A DNA stretch of 64,000 nt from CADDYT01 sp035294125. Its GTDB lineage: Bacteria > Chloroflexota > Ktedonobacteria > Ktedonobacterales > Ktedonobacteraceae. A model generated the notes under the pieces. The model was not told where the DNA came from and did no database searches. It worked only from the letters and a program-made list of their open reading frames with translations. This document shows, piece after piece, positions 48,943-59,185 of this stretch. The position numbers and the translations under genes were made by a program. How positions within the stretch are numbered: position 1 is the stretch's first letter; every line of letters starts with the position of its first letter. The stretch lies in the NCBI GenBank assembly GCA_035294125.1, contig DATGLM010000008.1, positions 18,832 to 82,831 of the forward strand. The letters run 5' to 3'.

Positions 48943-50184
48943 CTACTCTTCGTAGCGTTTAAAGATCAGGCTGGTGTTGTGGCCCCCGAAGCCCATAACG
49001 TTGGACATAGCGATATTCACTCTGGCGCGCCGCGCCACGTTGGGAACATAATCCAGGTCGCATTCCGGATCGGGGTGATGCAGGTTGATCGTCGGCGGAA
49101 TGACGCCGTTTTGCATGGTCAGAATGCTGATAACCGATTCGACCGCGCCCGCCGCACCCAGCGTATGCCCGGTCATCGACTTGGTCGAACTGATCGGCAG
49201 ATGGTAGGCATAGTCGCCGAAGCAGGTCTTGATGGCTTGCGTCTCCGTGCGATCATTGTAGACAGTCGAGGTGCCGTGCGCGTTGATATAATCAATGTCT
49301 TCGGGCCGCAAATTAGCCTTCTGCAAGGCGCGGCGCATGGCTCGCACCAGGCCCTCGCCGCCGGGGGCCGGTTCGGTGACGTGATGGGCGTCGCTCGTCG
49401 CGGCATAGCCCACCATTTCGGCCAGAATATGCGCGCCGCGAGCCTTCGCGAACTCCAGGTCTTCGAGGATAAGCATACCGGAACCCTCGCCCATGACAAA
49501 GCCGTCGCGAGTCGCGTCGAAGGGACGGCTGGCTCCCGCAGGGTCGTCGTTGCGGCGCGAGAGGGCGTGCATGTTGTCAAAAGCGGCCATAGCAATGGGG
49601 GTGATGCCTCGTTCGGAACCACCCGCGATCATCACCTTCGCGTCGCCGCGCCGGATAGTTTCCCACGCCTCGCCGATAGTATTGCCGCTCGTCGCACAGG
49701 CTGAGACTGCCGCCCAGTTCGGCCCCTTCGCCCCTGTCATAATCGAGATGAGACCAGGCGCGCCGTCGATAATCATCATGTTGATGAAGAACGGGCTGAT
49801 GCGGTCAGGCCCTTTTTCAAAAAGCACCTGAAACTGATCGTGCAGCGTCATCAAGCCACCAATGCCACTGCCGATATAGACGCCCACGTCGTCAGCGATA
49901 GCGCCGGTAATCTGCAAATTGGCCTGTGCCAGCGCCTGCTTTGTGGTCGCGACCGAGATATGTTCATACGGGTCGGTGCGGCGCACCTCCTTGCGATCCA
50001 TGTACTGGTAAGGGTCAAAGTCGTCCCTGATCTGCGCACCGAAACGGACGCGGAACCGGCTGGTATCATAGTTGGTAATATTGCGCACGCCGGATCTACC
50101 TTGAATGAGGGCATCCCAGTTTGAAGCCACATCGTTCCCTAACGACGTAACCAGCCCCAGTCCTGTTACAACTACTCGAGACAT
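48943..50184 (-). CDS. fabF: beta-ketoacyl-ACP synthase II
   Basis: A 413-residue condensing enzyme of fatty-acid elongation. The start VVTGLGLVTSLGNDV is characteristic. The Cys-His-His triad is visible: Cys163 in VSACATSGNTIGEA, His303 in NAHGTSTVYND and His340 in STKSMTGHTLGAAG (with Lys335). The C-terminal MSNVMGFGGHNTSLIFK closes the thiolase fold. Length is typical. It lies between accC (17-bp gap) and accB, an arrangement that couples malonyl-CoA supply with chain elongation. Confidence 0.97.
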   Translation of the reverse strand: MSRVVVTGLGLVTSLGNDVASNWDALIQGRSGVRNITNYDTSRFRVRFGAQIRDDFDPYQYMDRKEVRRTDPYEHISVATTKQALAQANLQITGAIADDVGVYIGSGIGGLMTLHDQFQVLFEKGPDRISPFFINMMIIDGAPGLISIMTGAKGPNWAAVSACATSGNTIGEAWETIRRGDAKVMIAGGSERGITPIAMAAFDNMHALSRRNDDPAGASRPFDATRDGFVMGEGSGMLILEDLEFAKARGAHILAEMVGYAATSDAHHVTEPAPGGEGLVRAMRRALQKANLRPEDIDYINAHGTSTVYNDRTETQAIKTCFGDYAYHLPISSTKSMTGHTLGAAGAVESVISILTMQNGVIPPTINLHHPDPECDLDYVPNVARRARVNIAMSNVMGFGGHNTSLIFKRYEE

Positions 50185-50201
50185 AAAGTCACCTCCGTTC
50201 G

Positions 50202-51551
<1,350 letters not shown>

Positions 51552-51588
51552 AAAGATAGCAACCTCTCAACTTTGCACAGTGTATGCT

Positions 51589-51597
51589 ATTATACCA
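51589..51597 (-). promoter_or_regulatory. extended -10 promoter of accC-fabF-accB
   Basis: On the minus strand TGG precedes a perfect TATAAT (51594-51589), 38 bp before the accC ATG. No good -35 was found, which fits an extended -10 promoter. No FapR- or FabT-type operator was recognised. Confidence 0.55.
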
Positions 51598-51741
51598 TGA
51601 ACCTCTCTTCTCTGGCTAGGGGAAATGGGGGACTAGAACAAATGAGTGATGAACCTATCACACAAACCCTGTCGTGAACATCATAGCAATGGATAACATC
51701 CTATTGTACCGGTTAGCTCTGGTTGTAAGAGGAGAAAATAG

Positions 51742-52695
51742 ATGACAACGAACACAACACAGGCACAGGGCGTGAACCAGCAGCAGAAGGAGTATCTGTG
51801 GCCTGCTCTGCCATATGAGGCGTGGAAGGATACCCTTGAGACGCTGCATATGGAGACCCAGATTGTGGGCAAGGTGGCGCTGGAATTGGTCCCATTCCTC
51901 AATCAGTGGTGGGAAGTGGCGCTCTCGGTCACGGCACGCGGCCTTGAGACAATGCTCATCCCTTCACCAACGGGCGGCGCTTTCCAGATCGGCTTCGATT
52001 TTATCGACCACAACCTTGCCATCTGCACCAGTGATGGCAGGGTCAAAGAGCTGGCGCTGATGGAGCGCACGGTAGCCGATTTCTACAAGGATTTCATGGC
52101 CGCTCTACAGGCCCTCAGCATTCAGGTGAAAATCAACACGAAGCCGGTCGAGGTCGGCAATGGCATTCCCTTTGAGCAGGATACCACCCACAGATCGTAT
52201 GATCCCGAATACGTCAATCGCTGGTGGCGGATTCTGGTGCAGACGACAAGGGTTCTGGAGCAGTACCGGTCCTACTTTAGGGGCAAGAGCAGCCCCATCC
52301 TGTTCTTCTGGGGAACGTTCGATCTGGCGGAGGCGCGCTATTCAGGAAAGCGAGCCTCACCGCCGCAGGGAGCAGATCGCATCATGCGCTTCTCCGCAAA
52401 CGAGGAAGGCATCGAATGCGGGTTCTGGCCCGGCAGCAGCAGGCTTCAGACCCCCGCCTTCTACTCCTTCACCTATCCCGAGCCACAGGGACTCAAGAAC
52501 GCATCGATAAAGCCCTCTGCCGCCCATTATGACAACAACCTCGGCGAGTTCATCCTGCGTTACGATGATGTGCGCCAATCCAACGCGCCGGAGCAGACGC
52601 TGCTGGATTTTTTCCAGAGCACCTACGAGGTCGGTGCGAAGCTGGCTCACTGGAATACACAGGAATTGGAGCAGCAACCGCCGCAGATACAATGA
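51742..52695 (+). CDS. DUF5996 family protein
   Basis: A 317-residue soluble protein beginning with a short Gln-rich tail, then LWPALPYEAWKDTLETLHME, TQIVGKVALELVPFLNQWWE and VALSVTARGLET. FQIGFDFIDHNLAICTSDGR, FPTDRSY-type HRSYDPEYVNRWWRIL, SPILFFWGTFDLAEARYSGK and a C-terminal GEFILRYDDVRQSNAPEQTL also match DUF5996, a family of unknown function common in soil bacteria. No catalytic motif is obvious. GAGGAG precedes the ATG. It is divergent from accC across a 190-bp space and 114 bp upstream of the ECF sigma gene. Confidence 0.8.
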   Translation: MTTNTTQAQGVNQQQKEYLWPALPYEAWKDTLETLHMETQIVGKVALELVPFLNQWWEVALSVTARGLETMLIPSPTGGAFQIGFDFIDHNLAICTSDGRVKELALMERTVADFYKDFMAALQALSIQVKINTKPVEVGNGIPFEQDTTHRSYDPEYVNRWWRILVQTTRVLEQYRSYFRGKSSPILFFWGTFDLAEARYSGKRASPPQGADRIMRFSANEEGIECGFWPGSSRLQTPAFYSFTYPEPQGLKNASIKPSAAHYDNNLGEFILRYDDVRQSNAPEQTLLDFFQSTYEVGAKLAHWNTQELEQQPPQIQ

Positions 52696-52809
52696 AGTGA
52701 GGAAATTATCTCGTAACAACGTAATATAAAAGGTGCTATTCACTGCAACACTTTTTCCGTTTTAGCGTCTCTTAGAGTGAAAGAGCTACTACACGCGGAG
52801 TTACGAGAT

Positions 52810-53454
52810 ATGGACGCGGGGAGAGCGGCTATCTCCTCTCTGTGGGTATTGCCCACAAACACAACAAAATCAGTGGAGGTGGAGGAGGCGCGTGCGCCGA
52901 GAGCTGCCAGCACGGCGGAAGAGCAGCAAACGCTCTCTTTCGACGAGATGTACCAGCGCTACTACCCGCGTGTCCTGGCGTTCCTGCGCTTCCGCATGGG
53001 GCAGACGGACGTGGCCGAAGACCTGACTTCCCTGGTCTTTGAGCGGGCGCTGCTGCACATCGCTGATTTGCAGACCGGCGAGGCCGCCGGGGCATGGCTC
53101 TTTCGCATTGCCCGCAATTGTGCCGCCGACTATTTCCGGCGTCGCCGCCAGGATGTCTCACTCGATATGCTCATCGATTCCGACTATCCTGACTATTGCA
53201 GCCATACCCTGCCGCTGGCAAGTTCGCCGGAGGAGGTCGCGCTGCTCGGCGAGGAGCGGGCAAGCCTGCTCAGGCACCTCAGTCGCCTCTCTGAGCGCGA
53301 ACGCGAGGTGATCGGGCTGAAGTTCGTGGCCTGCCTGCATAACTGCGAAATTGCGCGTGTTATGCACATCCCGCCAGGTACGGTCGGGTCTATCCTGCAC
53401 CGGGCGCTTGGCCGTTTACGAGACGCTCTCTACGCGGAAAGAGAAAGGCGATGA
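52810..53454 (+). CDS. ECF-type RNA polymerase sigma factor
   Basis: A 214-residue sigma-70 family protein. Region 2 is FDEMYQRYYPRVLAFLRFRM, DVAEDLTSLVFERALLHI and WLFRIARNCAADYFRRRRQD. After a short linker, region 4 reads LSEREREVIGLKFVACLHNC followed by EIARVMHIPPGTVGSILHRA. This is the compact two-region layout of extracytoplasmic-function factors. The ATG at 52810 follows GGAG by 9 bases; the GTG at 52777 has no ribosome site. The last four bases overlap the start of the next gene (ATGA), which encodes its probable anti-sigma factor. Confidence 0.93.
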   Translation: MDAGRAAISSLWVLPTNTTKSVEVEEARAPRAASTAEEQQTLSFDEMYQRYYPRVLAFLRFRMGQTDVAEDLTSLVFERALLHIADLQTGEAAGAWLFRIARNCAADYFRRRRQDVSLDMLIDSDYPDYCSHTLPLASSPEEVALLGEERASLLRHLSRLSEREREVIGLKFVACLHNCEIARVMHIPPGTVGSILHRALGRLRDALYAERERR

Positions 53455-54305
53455 CGCACCAGTTCGACGGGGAGCCTATAGATAGGCATTCCGAAGAGGG
53501 GTTTGAAAGGGTTGAGCGTTCCGAGAAGGTCGATGAGACCTGGATGGAACGACTGGATGCCATTGCTGCCGGGGAGGAACTTCCATCAGCGGATGATGAC
53601 GAATTGCTTTACGTCGCCGGGCAGCTTTCCGCCGCCCTGACTCCCCTGCGCACGCTTGATAGCACCGCCGAAGCGCGCCGCCAGCATGTCGGCTCCCGGC
53701 TGCGCACACGCCGCGTTGTCCTGACACTTAAAGTCTGGGCGACACGCTCGCTCGTGCTTGCCGCCGCCGTGCTCATCTTTCTGCTGCTCGGCCCCGGCCT
53801 GATCTTTATGGTGAATCTCGACGGCGCGCCCCATCATAGCGTCCTTCCGGCTTCGGCCTCAAAATTTACCGCAGCGACAGGCACCATCGGGACACGGGCC
53901 GTTCCTCCCGCGCTGACTCCCACGCAGCGCATCGAACTCATCCACGCCGCTTCACCGCTGCCAGCGCACCAGTACCTCATTGACAGCAGTCTTGACTTCA
54001 TCAATGGGGCGTTTTTCCGCTATTATGCCCAGTATCGCATTACGGGACAAGGAGAACTGGATATCTTTCTCTACGAGCAGCCTGCCTCGCTCTTCGCCTT
54101 TCCGGTGGCGCCCGGCGGCGTCCAGCCGATTACCGTGCGCGGCCTCTCCGGCGTCTCCTTTCGCAACGATACCGGCTTCTATACCATTCGCTGGACAGAG
54201 GATGGCCTGACCTGCCAGCTTGCCAGCCTGCTGCCCATCAGCACGCTCATTACTTTCGCCGATCAATTCCAGGTCGTCACACTAGAGCAGAAAAAGCAGG
54301 CGTAG
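53451..54305 (+). CDS. probable membrane anti-sigma factor with extracellular sensor
   Basis: A 284-residue single-pass protein. The cytosolic part (1-100) contains ERLDAIAAGEELPSADDDEL, then LYVAGQLSAALTPLRTLDST, a helical pattern typical of anti-sigma or zinc-free sigma-binding domains. One membrane helix (about 101-127: SLVLAAAVLIFLLLGPGLIF) is followed by an outside domain of about 150 residues without recognised fold (DIFLYEQPASLFAFPVAPGG and onward). The 4-bp ATGA overlap with the sigma gene implies translational coupling, as is usual for such pairs. The signal is unknown. Assignment rests on topology and gene order more than on a motif. Confidence 0.68.
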   Translation: MTHQFDGEPIDRHSEEGFERVERSEKVDETWMERLDAIAAGEELPSADDDELLYVAGQLSAALTPLRTLDSTAEARRQHVGSRLRTRRVVLTLKVWATRSLVLAAAVLIFLLLGPGLIFMVNLDGAPHHSVLPASASKFTAATGTIGTRAVPPALTPTQRIELIHAASPLPAHQYLIDSSLDFINGAFFRYYAQYRITGQGELDIFLYEQPASLFAFPVAPGGVQPITVRGLSGVSFRNDTGFYTIRWTEDGLTCQLASLLPISTLITFADQFQVVTLEQKKQA

Positions 54306-54380
54306 CGGCTGCAAGCCGTGCATTAATCGCATTGTCGAACAACCAACTCTGTTCAAAATCTTTCAGGAAGAGGCTTATGT

Positions 54381-55802
54381 ATGGACGAGCAGAATGAGAA
54401 CGAGCAGCCAGGAGACGTATCATCATCACCATCCCAACTGCCATCACGCATCCCCGGTTCCTCCTCAAGCAACCGCGTGCAGGCAATCATCACACTGGGC
54501 GTATTAGCCATCATCGTCCTGGTTATCCTGGGGACGCTGACGCCGCTGAAAAATATTGTTACCCATGTCAGCAGCCCAACACCACCGCCGGTGCCGACGC
54601 TTACCCCCGGTGACAATAAGTTTTATATCGAGGTCGCACCTGCCTGGGGAACGGTCAGCGTCGATGGACACCCACTCTCTTACTTCCCGACCTTTAGTCA
54701 GCCGCCATTGATATTGTCACCAGGCACACACGTCATCGTCTGGCAGGCCGATCCCTTCCAGACGGAGAGTTGCACCGTCTATGTTCCCTCGCTGCCAAGA
54801 GAACCCTGCCCATACGAGAACATCTCGCCGGGCAACCCCAGGCTGATCACGTTTACCGCCTCGCTGGAAAACCTGTCGGCCAACCAGCGTGCCTCGTTAG
54901 CCTCGGCAGCCCAGACCGCTTTGAATAAATTTCAAGCCACAACCACGGTGCAGCCTGGAGAATTGTATGCCCGATTTGTGCCGCCGCAAGCGGTGGGCAC
55001 CGGAACAGCGCAGCAAGCTCTGCAAGCCACTGAGCATTTCTACGTGGATGCCAACCCAAACTCGAATAGATCGTGTAACCCTGATAGTGGAATAAACTGC
55101 TCCAACGGCAACGGCCTCCCGAACGGCGACTGTTATCAGTTCTGTACCTACCCATCCGGTTTGGGGCCGAGTCCAGGAACAACGAGTTCGGCAACGTGGG
55201 TGACAGTGGGCTTATTTTATACCACCTGGGATTACAGCACACTGAGCGGTCAGACGGTGGCAAAAGGCCAGCCCGATACCACGCTCCTGTATAATGCCAG
55301 CGATGATTATCCTGTCTTTTTCGATATTCGCTGGACAAACCAGCAGTGGCACGTCAGCGTCGACAACACATCACCCTCGTTTTTCGCCGGTGTCAATCCT
55401 GTCTCCCAGCAGAACCCGGCGTGCCAGTCCATCCATGATACGGCGACACAGGTACTTGATGGGTGTGTCACACTGGACAATAACTACCTGGGCTGTACTT
55501 CGCTGCAGGTTCTCACAAGCAGCAATACGGACTACACCACGACGCAGGATGCCTCAAGAACTTCAGTGAACTGGAGCTATCTCAGCGGACAGAATGCCGC
55601 AGATGGCTGCGTTGCCGTTATTGTGCCGCAAAACCAGAGCGTTCCACCAGCCAGCGCCCCACCGGTGGCGTACTGCCTCTACCGCTTCGGCGTGCTGCTG
55701 GCCGCCAACGACGTGGCCCACCGCTACTGGCCCAATCTTCCGGTAGCCGACGCCTACGAGCAACAACTCGCGCGACAGGTCGCGGCACGTATGCATCTGT
55801 GA
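54381..55802 (+). CDS. single-pass membrane protein with PEGA-like domain
   Basis: A 473-residue protein: a 32-residue acidic/Ser-rich cytosolic lead, one membrane helix (about 33-53, AIITLGVLAIIVLVILG), a Pro/Thr-rich spacer, then a PEGA-like strand set (GTVSVDGHPLSYFPTF, LSPGTHVIVWQADPFQ). The remaining outside part contains many Cys (about 12) and Asn/Ser/Thr-rich stretches and matches nothing I know. It lies 75 bp after the anti-sigma gene and is probably the third gene of the operon, perhaps a surface component controlled by the sigma factor. The ATG at 54381 is preceded only by GAAGAGG. Confidence 0.72.
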   Translation: MDEQNENEQPGDVSSSPSQLPSRIPGSSSSNRVQAIITLGVLAIIVLVILGTLTPLKNIVTHVSSPTPPPVPTLTPGDNKFYIEVAPAWGTVSVDGHPLSYFPTFSQPPLILSPGTHVIVWQADPFQTESCTVYVPSLPREPCPYENISPGNPRLITFTASLENLSANQRASLASAAQTALNKFQATTTVQPGELYARFVPPQAVGTGTAQQALQATEHFYVDANPNSNRSCNPDSGINCSNGNGLPNGDCYQFCTYPSGLGPSPGTTSSATWVTVGLFYTTWDYSTLSGQTVAKGQPDTTLLYNASDDYPVFFDIRWTNQQWHVSVDNTSPSFFAGVNPVSQQNPACQSIHDTATQVLDGCVTLDNNYLGCTSLQVLTSSNTDYTTTQDASRTSVNWSYLSGQNAADGCVAVIVPQNQSVPPASAPPVAYCLYRFGVLLAANDVAHRYWPNLPVADAYEQQLARQVAARMHL

Positions 55803-55836
55803 TAGATAGTGATAGGGCCGGAGTGAGGTGATGGGA

Positions 55837-55861
55837 CAGGGCGAAGGCCAGCTTCGCCCTG
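55837..55861. repeat. hairpin repeat, second copy of 7733-7759 family
   Basis: CAGGGCGAAG (55837-55846) pairs perfectly with CTTCGCCCTG (55852-55861) over a 5-base loop, between convergent genes. Stem, loop length and about 20 bases downstream (GCTCC-ACCC) resemble 7733-7790. It lacks a U-tract, so terminator activity is doubtful. Confidence 0.5.
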
Positions 55862-55900
55862 GCTTATGGCTCCTACCCCGCTTAATCAAGCCTGGCAGGA

Positions 55901-58312
55901 TTAGTGGCCGCCGTTCTTGTTGCAGCGCGGGCCGAGGCAGACGGGAGTGTAACCACTGCCGTAGATGGTCGGCTCCGTGCCATCGATGAACCAGTCGGTG
56001 ACGGTTGGCTCGCCGGGATGGGCTAGCAGACCAGTATAGGCGGAAACGGTCGCCGCCTGTACATCGGGCGGGCGCACGAAGTCCTTTGGCGGATAATGGT
56101 ATAAGTCAGTGGCGTACTGCATAACATCGTGCCAGATAGGGCCTGCTCCTGTGATCCCAATGACATTATTCATGGCGCTATTGTCACTATTGCCTACCCA
56201 GACACCGACAGTGAGGTAGGGGGTATAGCCCATCGTCCAGTTGTCGCGGAAACTATCCGTGGTGCCGGTCTTGGCAGCCGCGGGGAAATCCATTTCCAGG
56301 GGATTGCCGGGGAAAAATTCATGATAGCGCGCCGCCTTATCCGAAAGAATGCTGCTCATCAGGAAGGCCACGTCCTGACCCAGAACGCGCACGCCATGCG
56401 GATGGGCCGCGTCAAAGGTATAGAGTGGATGGCCAGAGCTATCGGTAATTTCGAGCACGGAGACCGGCGGCACGCGCACACCGCCATTGGCAAAGACGGA
56501 ATAAGCCTGCGTCATGTCCAGCAGGGAAACCTCCTTCGTGCCAATCGCCATGGAAGGACCAAATGACGAAGGTGGGTCTTGAGCAAGCTCGCTCAGGCCC
56601 ATGCGCTCAGCCGTGTTGACGACGGCGGGAATGCCGGTATACTCGATCGCATCGATGGCTGGAATATTGATCGAGTTCGCCAGCGCATTGCGAATCGTCA
56701 TCGGGAAGCCGGAGAGGTAGACATCGCCATAGTCATTTGGTGTGTACGGCGGATTGCTCGGGTAGGTGGTCTTGTGATTCGGCAAGATCATCGCCGGATA
56801 CCACCCCATCTGGAAGGCCGTGGCGTAGACAATAGGTTTGAAGGATGAACCGGGTTGGCGTGGTGAGAGCGCAGCATTGTACTGCCCGCGTACCTGCGGG
56901 CTATTGTTAGTGTAGTCGGCGCTGCCATCCATCGCCAGAATCTCGCCGTTGGTCGGGTCCTGCACCACCACCGCCCCGTTATTCACATTGTTCACCACGT
57001 TGAGTGGCCCATAACAGCCCAGGTAGTTATCACATTCCACCTTGTAGAGATGGTCGTAGACGATCTGCTCCACCTTCTTTTCCAGGTTCAAATCGAGCGT
57101 CGTGTAGATGTTATAGCCGCCATCCAGCAGATTCTGCGCGCCCAGCAGCGGCACAAGCACATCGTCGATGACATATTGTACAAAATGTGGGGCCTGCATA
57201 CTGTGATCGAAAGGCTCGAAATTGAATTTCGCCATCTCCTCTTCAGCCTGAAGAGCCTGCACAGACGTAATCATCCCCAGTTGCACCATCGCATCCAGCA
57301 CCACCTTCTGGCGGGCAAGCGCCGCTGGCTTGTTGATCGTGGGATCATAATAGGACGGGCTTTGCGGCAAACCGGCCAGCATGGAGGCCTGCGCGAGATC
57401 GAGTTTCGCGACGGCAGGGATGCATTTCGTATGCGTACAGGTTGGTTTCAGCCGGAAGTAGCTCTCGGCGGCAGCCTCAATGCCGTAGTTCAAATCTCCG
57501 TAGTAGACGGTGTTCAGGTACATCTCCATGATTTTCCACTTCGGGTATTGCTGCGTCAAACCATAGGCCAGGACGGCCTCTTCGCCCTTGACCTGAAAGG
57601 TGCGCTCATCACCAGCTAAAACCGTGTTTTTGATGACCTCCTGTGTTACCGTACTGCCACCCTCCACAATCTGGTGGCTCTCGATATCAGCAAGAGCAGC
57701 ACGAGCAATACCCTGAAAATCGACGCCGCTATTCGTCCAGAAGGTATGGTCTTCGGCGGCAACCGTCGCATTGACCATCACGGGCGCGATATCGTTGTAA
57801 TTCACATAGGTGCGCCGCCCGTACTTGGGATCGTAAAGCTCGTAGAGCAGATTTCCATTGCGATCATAAATGCGCGTGGTCTGGAAAAGCGAATGATTGG
57901 CAATGCCATTCAGCAGGGGCAATTGCGCGCGATAGTAGGCATAGGCCGCTCCGGTCCCACTTGAGAGAAATAAGATCATCAAAACGATGAGTACAGTCGC
58001 CGCAATCATGAGATACTTAGAGATATTGCGCACCTCACGCTCGTGACGGCGCTTGCGCATCAAGAGCCGGTTGATGCGGGCGCGCCGCAAGGCGGTCTCT
58101 TGCTCCGATCCCGGCGCCGTGGAAACAGACGCCTTTCTCTTGTAGAGGTTATCCGGCGCGACCGGCCTCAGCGCCCGGTCGCCCTCTGTAGCCTGCTTAC
58201 TTCCTGACGCAACAAGCGCAAACGATTCATTTTCAAGTTCATTATGTCCAATTTTGCCATTCTGGTCGTTCTGACCGCGCTGACTATTTTGCTCGTCATT
58301 CAATTCATCCAT
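55901..58312 (-). CDS. class A penicillin-binding protein (transglycosylase/transpeptidase)
   Basis: An 803-residue bifunctional peptidoglycan synthase. After a 100-residue basic cytosolic tail and one membrane helix (about 100-120), the GT51 glycosyltransferase domain shows AAEDHTFWTNSGVDFQGI (catalytic Glu187), EGGSTVTQEVIKNTVL, KGEEAVLAYGLTQQYPKWKI and MEMYLNTVYYGDLNYGIEAA. The penicillin-binding transpeptidase domain has SSFK (489-492), SIN (547-549) and KTGTT (681-685), all intact. Length is typical. It polymerises lipid II and cross-links stem peptides at the outer face of the membrane. It is a single gene, convergent with the PEGA-like gene. The 58313-58616 region upstream shows no other feature. 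Confidence 0.97.
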   Translation of the reverse strand: MDELNDEQNSQRGQNDQNGKIGHNELENESFALVASGSKQATEGDRALRPVAPDNLYKRKASVSTAPGSEQETALRRARINRLLMRKRRHEREVRNISKYLMIAATVLIVLMILFLSSGTGAAYAYYRAQLPLLNGIANHSLFQTTRIYDRNGNLLYELYDPKYGRRTYVNYNDIAPVMVNATVAAEDHTFWTNSGVDFQGIARAALADIESHQIVEGGSTVTQEVIKNTVLAGDERTFQVKGEEAVLAYGLTQQYPKWKIMEMYLNTVYYGDLNYGIEAAAESYFRLKPTCTHTKCIPAVAKLDLAQASMLAGLPQSPSYYDPTINKPAALARQKVVLDAMVQLGMITSVQALQAEEEMAKFNFEPFDHSMQAPHFVQYVIDDVLVPLLGAQNLLDGGYNIYTTLDLNLEKKVEQIVYDHLYKVECDNYLGCYGPLNVVNNVNNGAVVVQDPTNGEILAMDGSADYTNNSPQVRGQYNAALSPRQPGSSFKPIVYATAFQMGWYPAMILPNHKTTYPSNPPYTPNDYGDVYLSGFPMTIRNALANSINIPAIDAIEYTGIPAVVNTAERMGLSELAQDPPSSFGPSMAIGTKEVSLLDMTQAYSVFANGGVRVPPVSVLEITDSSGHPLYTFDAAHPHGVRVLGQDVAFLMSSILSDKAARYHEFFPGNPLEMDFPAAAKTGTTDSFRDNWTMGYTPYLTVGVWVGNSDNSAMNNVIGITGAGPIWHDVMQYATDLYHYPPKDFVRPPDVQAATVSAYTGLLAHPGEPTVTDWFIDGTEPTIYGSGYTPVCLGPRCNKNGGH

Positions 58313-58616
58313 AAAGAACTGTGTCCTTCCTGAAATAGCCGGGAAATGCGCGGCGCCCCCGCACAGTTCGTCCTTACCCCTACATTACATAATAACACGA
58401 AGCAATACTTCCAGGAAATGGCTCATTTTCACTAGCCTGCCTGGTTGGTAAACGAGAAGCAAGCAATGTATGCTAGAGAATATAACGACTCGTTGGTCTA
58501 AAACGTTTCACAGGCAGTCCCTGATACACCCATTACTACCCTCTCTCTGCAACTATCCCTGACGGATTTCGTACCTCTTACTAGAGGATATCTAAAATAG
58601 AGCGGGAGATACTATT

Positions 58617-59162
58617 GTGAGCCAGCAAGAGTTTTTTCAGCAGCCCGAAGGCTCTGAAAGAGAGAGACAAACTTCCTCCTACCACGTTCCAGGCCGGGGC
58701 GGACGCAAGAGCGGCATGCCAAAGGATGAGCCGGTAGGGGACGATGACTTCGCGATGCTGCATGGCTACCGGGCGCGAGAGTATGGCCCGCAGGAGCAGG
58801 AGCACGCGGCGCCTTTTTCAGAAGAACATGCCCATACAGGGCGGACGCGAGAAGAACAGAGCGTGCCAGCCTGGGCGCGCCCGCAAAAGAACAACTCGCG
58901 CGGCGTCCTCATCGTTCTGCTGATCATAGCGGGCCTGATACTGATCAAGCCGCTCTTGATTGTGGGCGGCATCCTGCTGGCCTTGCTTGGAGCCACCATA
59001 GGCATTGTGCTGTTCGCCATCATTTTCCCGCTGCTGCTCCTCGTCATCATTCTGGCCTGCGTCCTGCTCGCCATGCGTGTTGCTTTTGGGAGCGCATTCC
59101 GCCCGCGTCGTTTCTACGACCGGCGCTACTGGCGGCGCTACAGACGAGGCTACCGGTGGTGA
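58617..59162 (+). CDS. small membrane protein with basic C-terminus
   Basis: A 181-residue protein: a polar, charged 100-residue N-terminal region, then two closely spaced very hydrophobic helices (GVLIVLLIIAGLILIKPLLI and VLFAIIFPLLLLVIILACVL), and an Arg/Tyr-rich tail (RRFYDRRYWRRYRRGYRW). No family was recognised. The start is GTG at 58617 with GGGAG 8 bases upstream. It ends 23 bp before rsmA on the same strand and is probably co-transcribed with it. The Arg/Tyr tail could bind nucleic acid or acidic phospholipid; this is inference. Confidence 0.62.
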   Translation: MSQQEFFQQPEGSERERQTSSYHVPGRGGRKSGMPKDEPVGDDDFAMLHGYRAREYGPQEQEHAAPFSEEHAHTGRTREEQSVPAWARPQKNNSRGVLIVLLIIAGLILIKPLLIVGGILLALLGATIGIVLFAIIFPLLLLVIILACVLLAMRVAFGSAFRPRRFYDRRYWRRYRRGYRW

Positions 59163-59185
59163 CAACACCGTGTCGGAGAGAAAAC

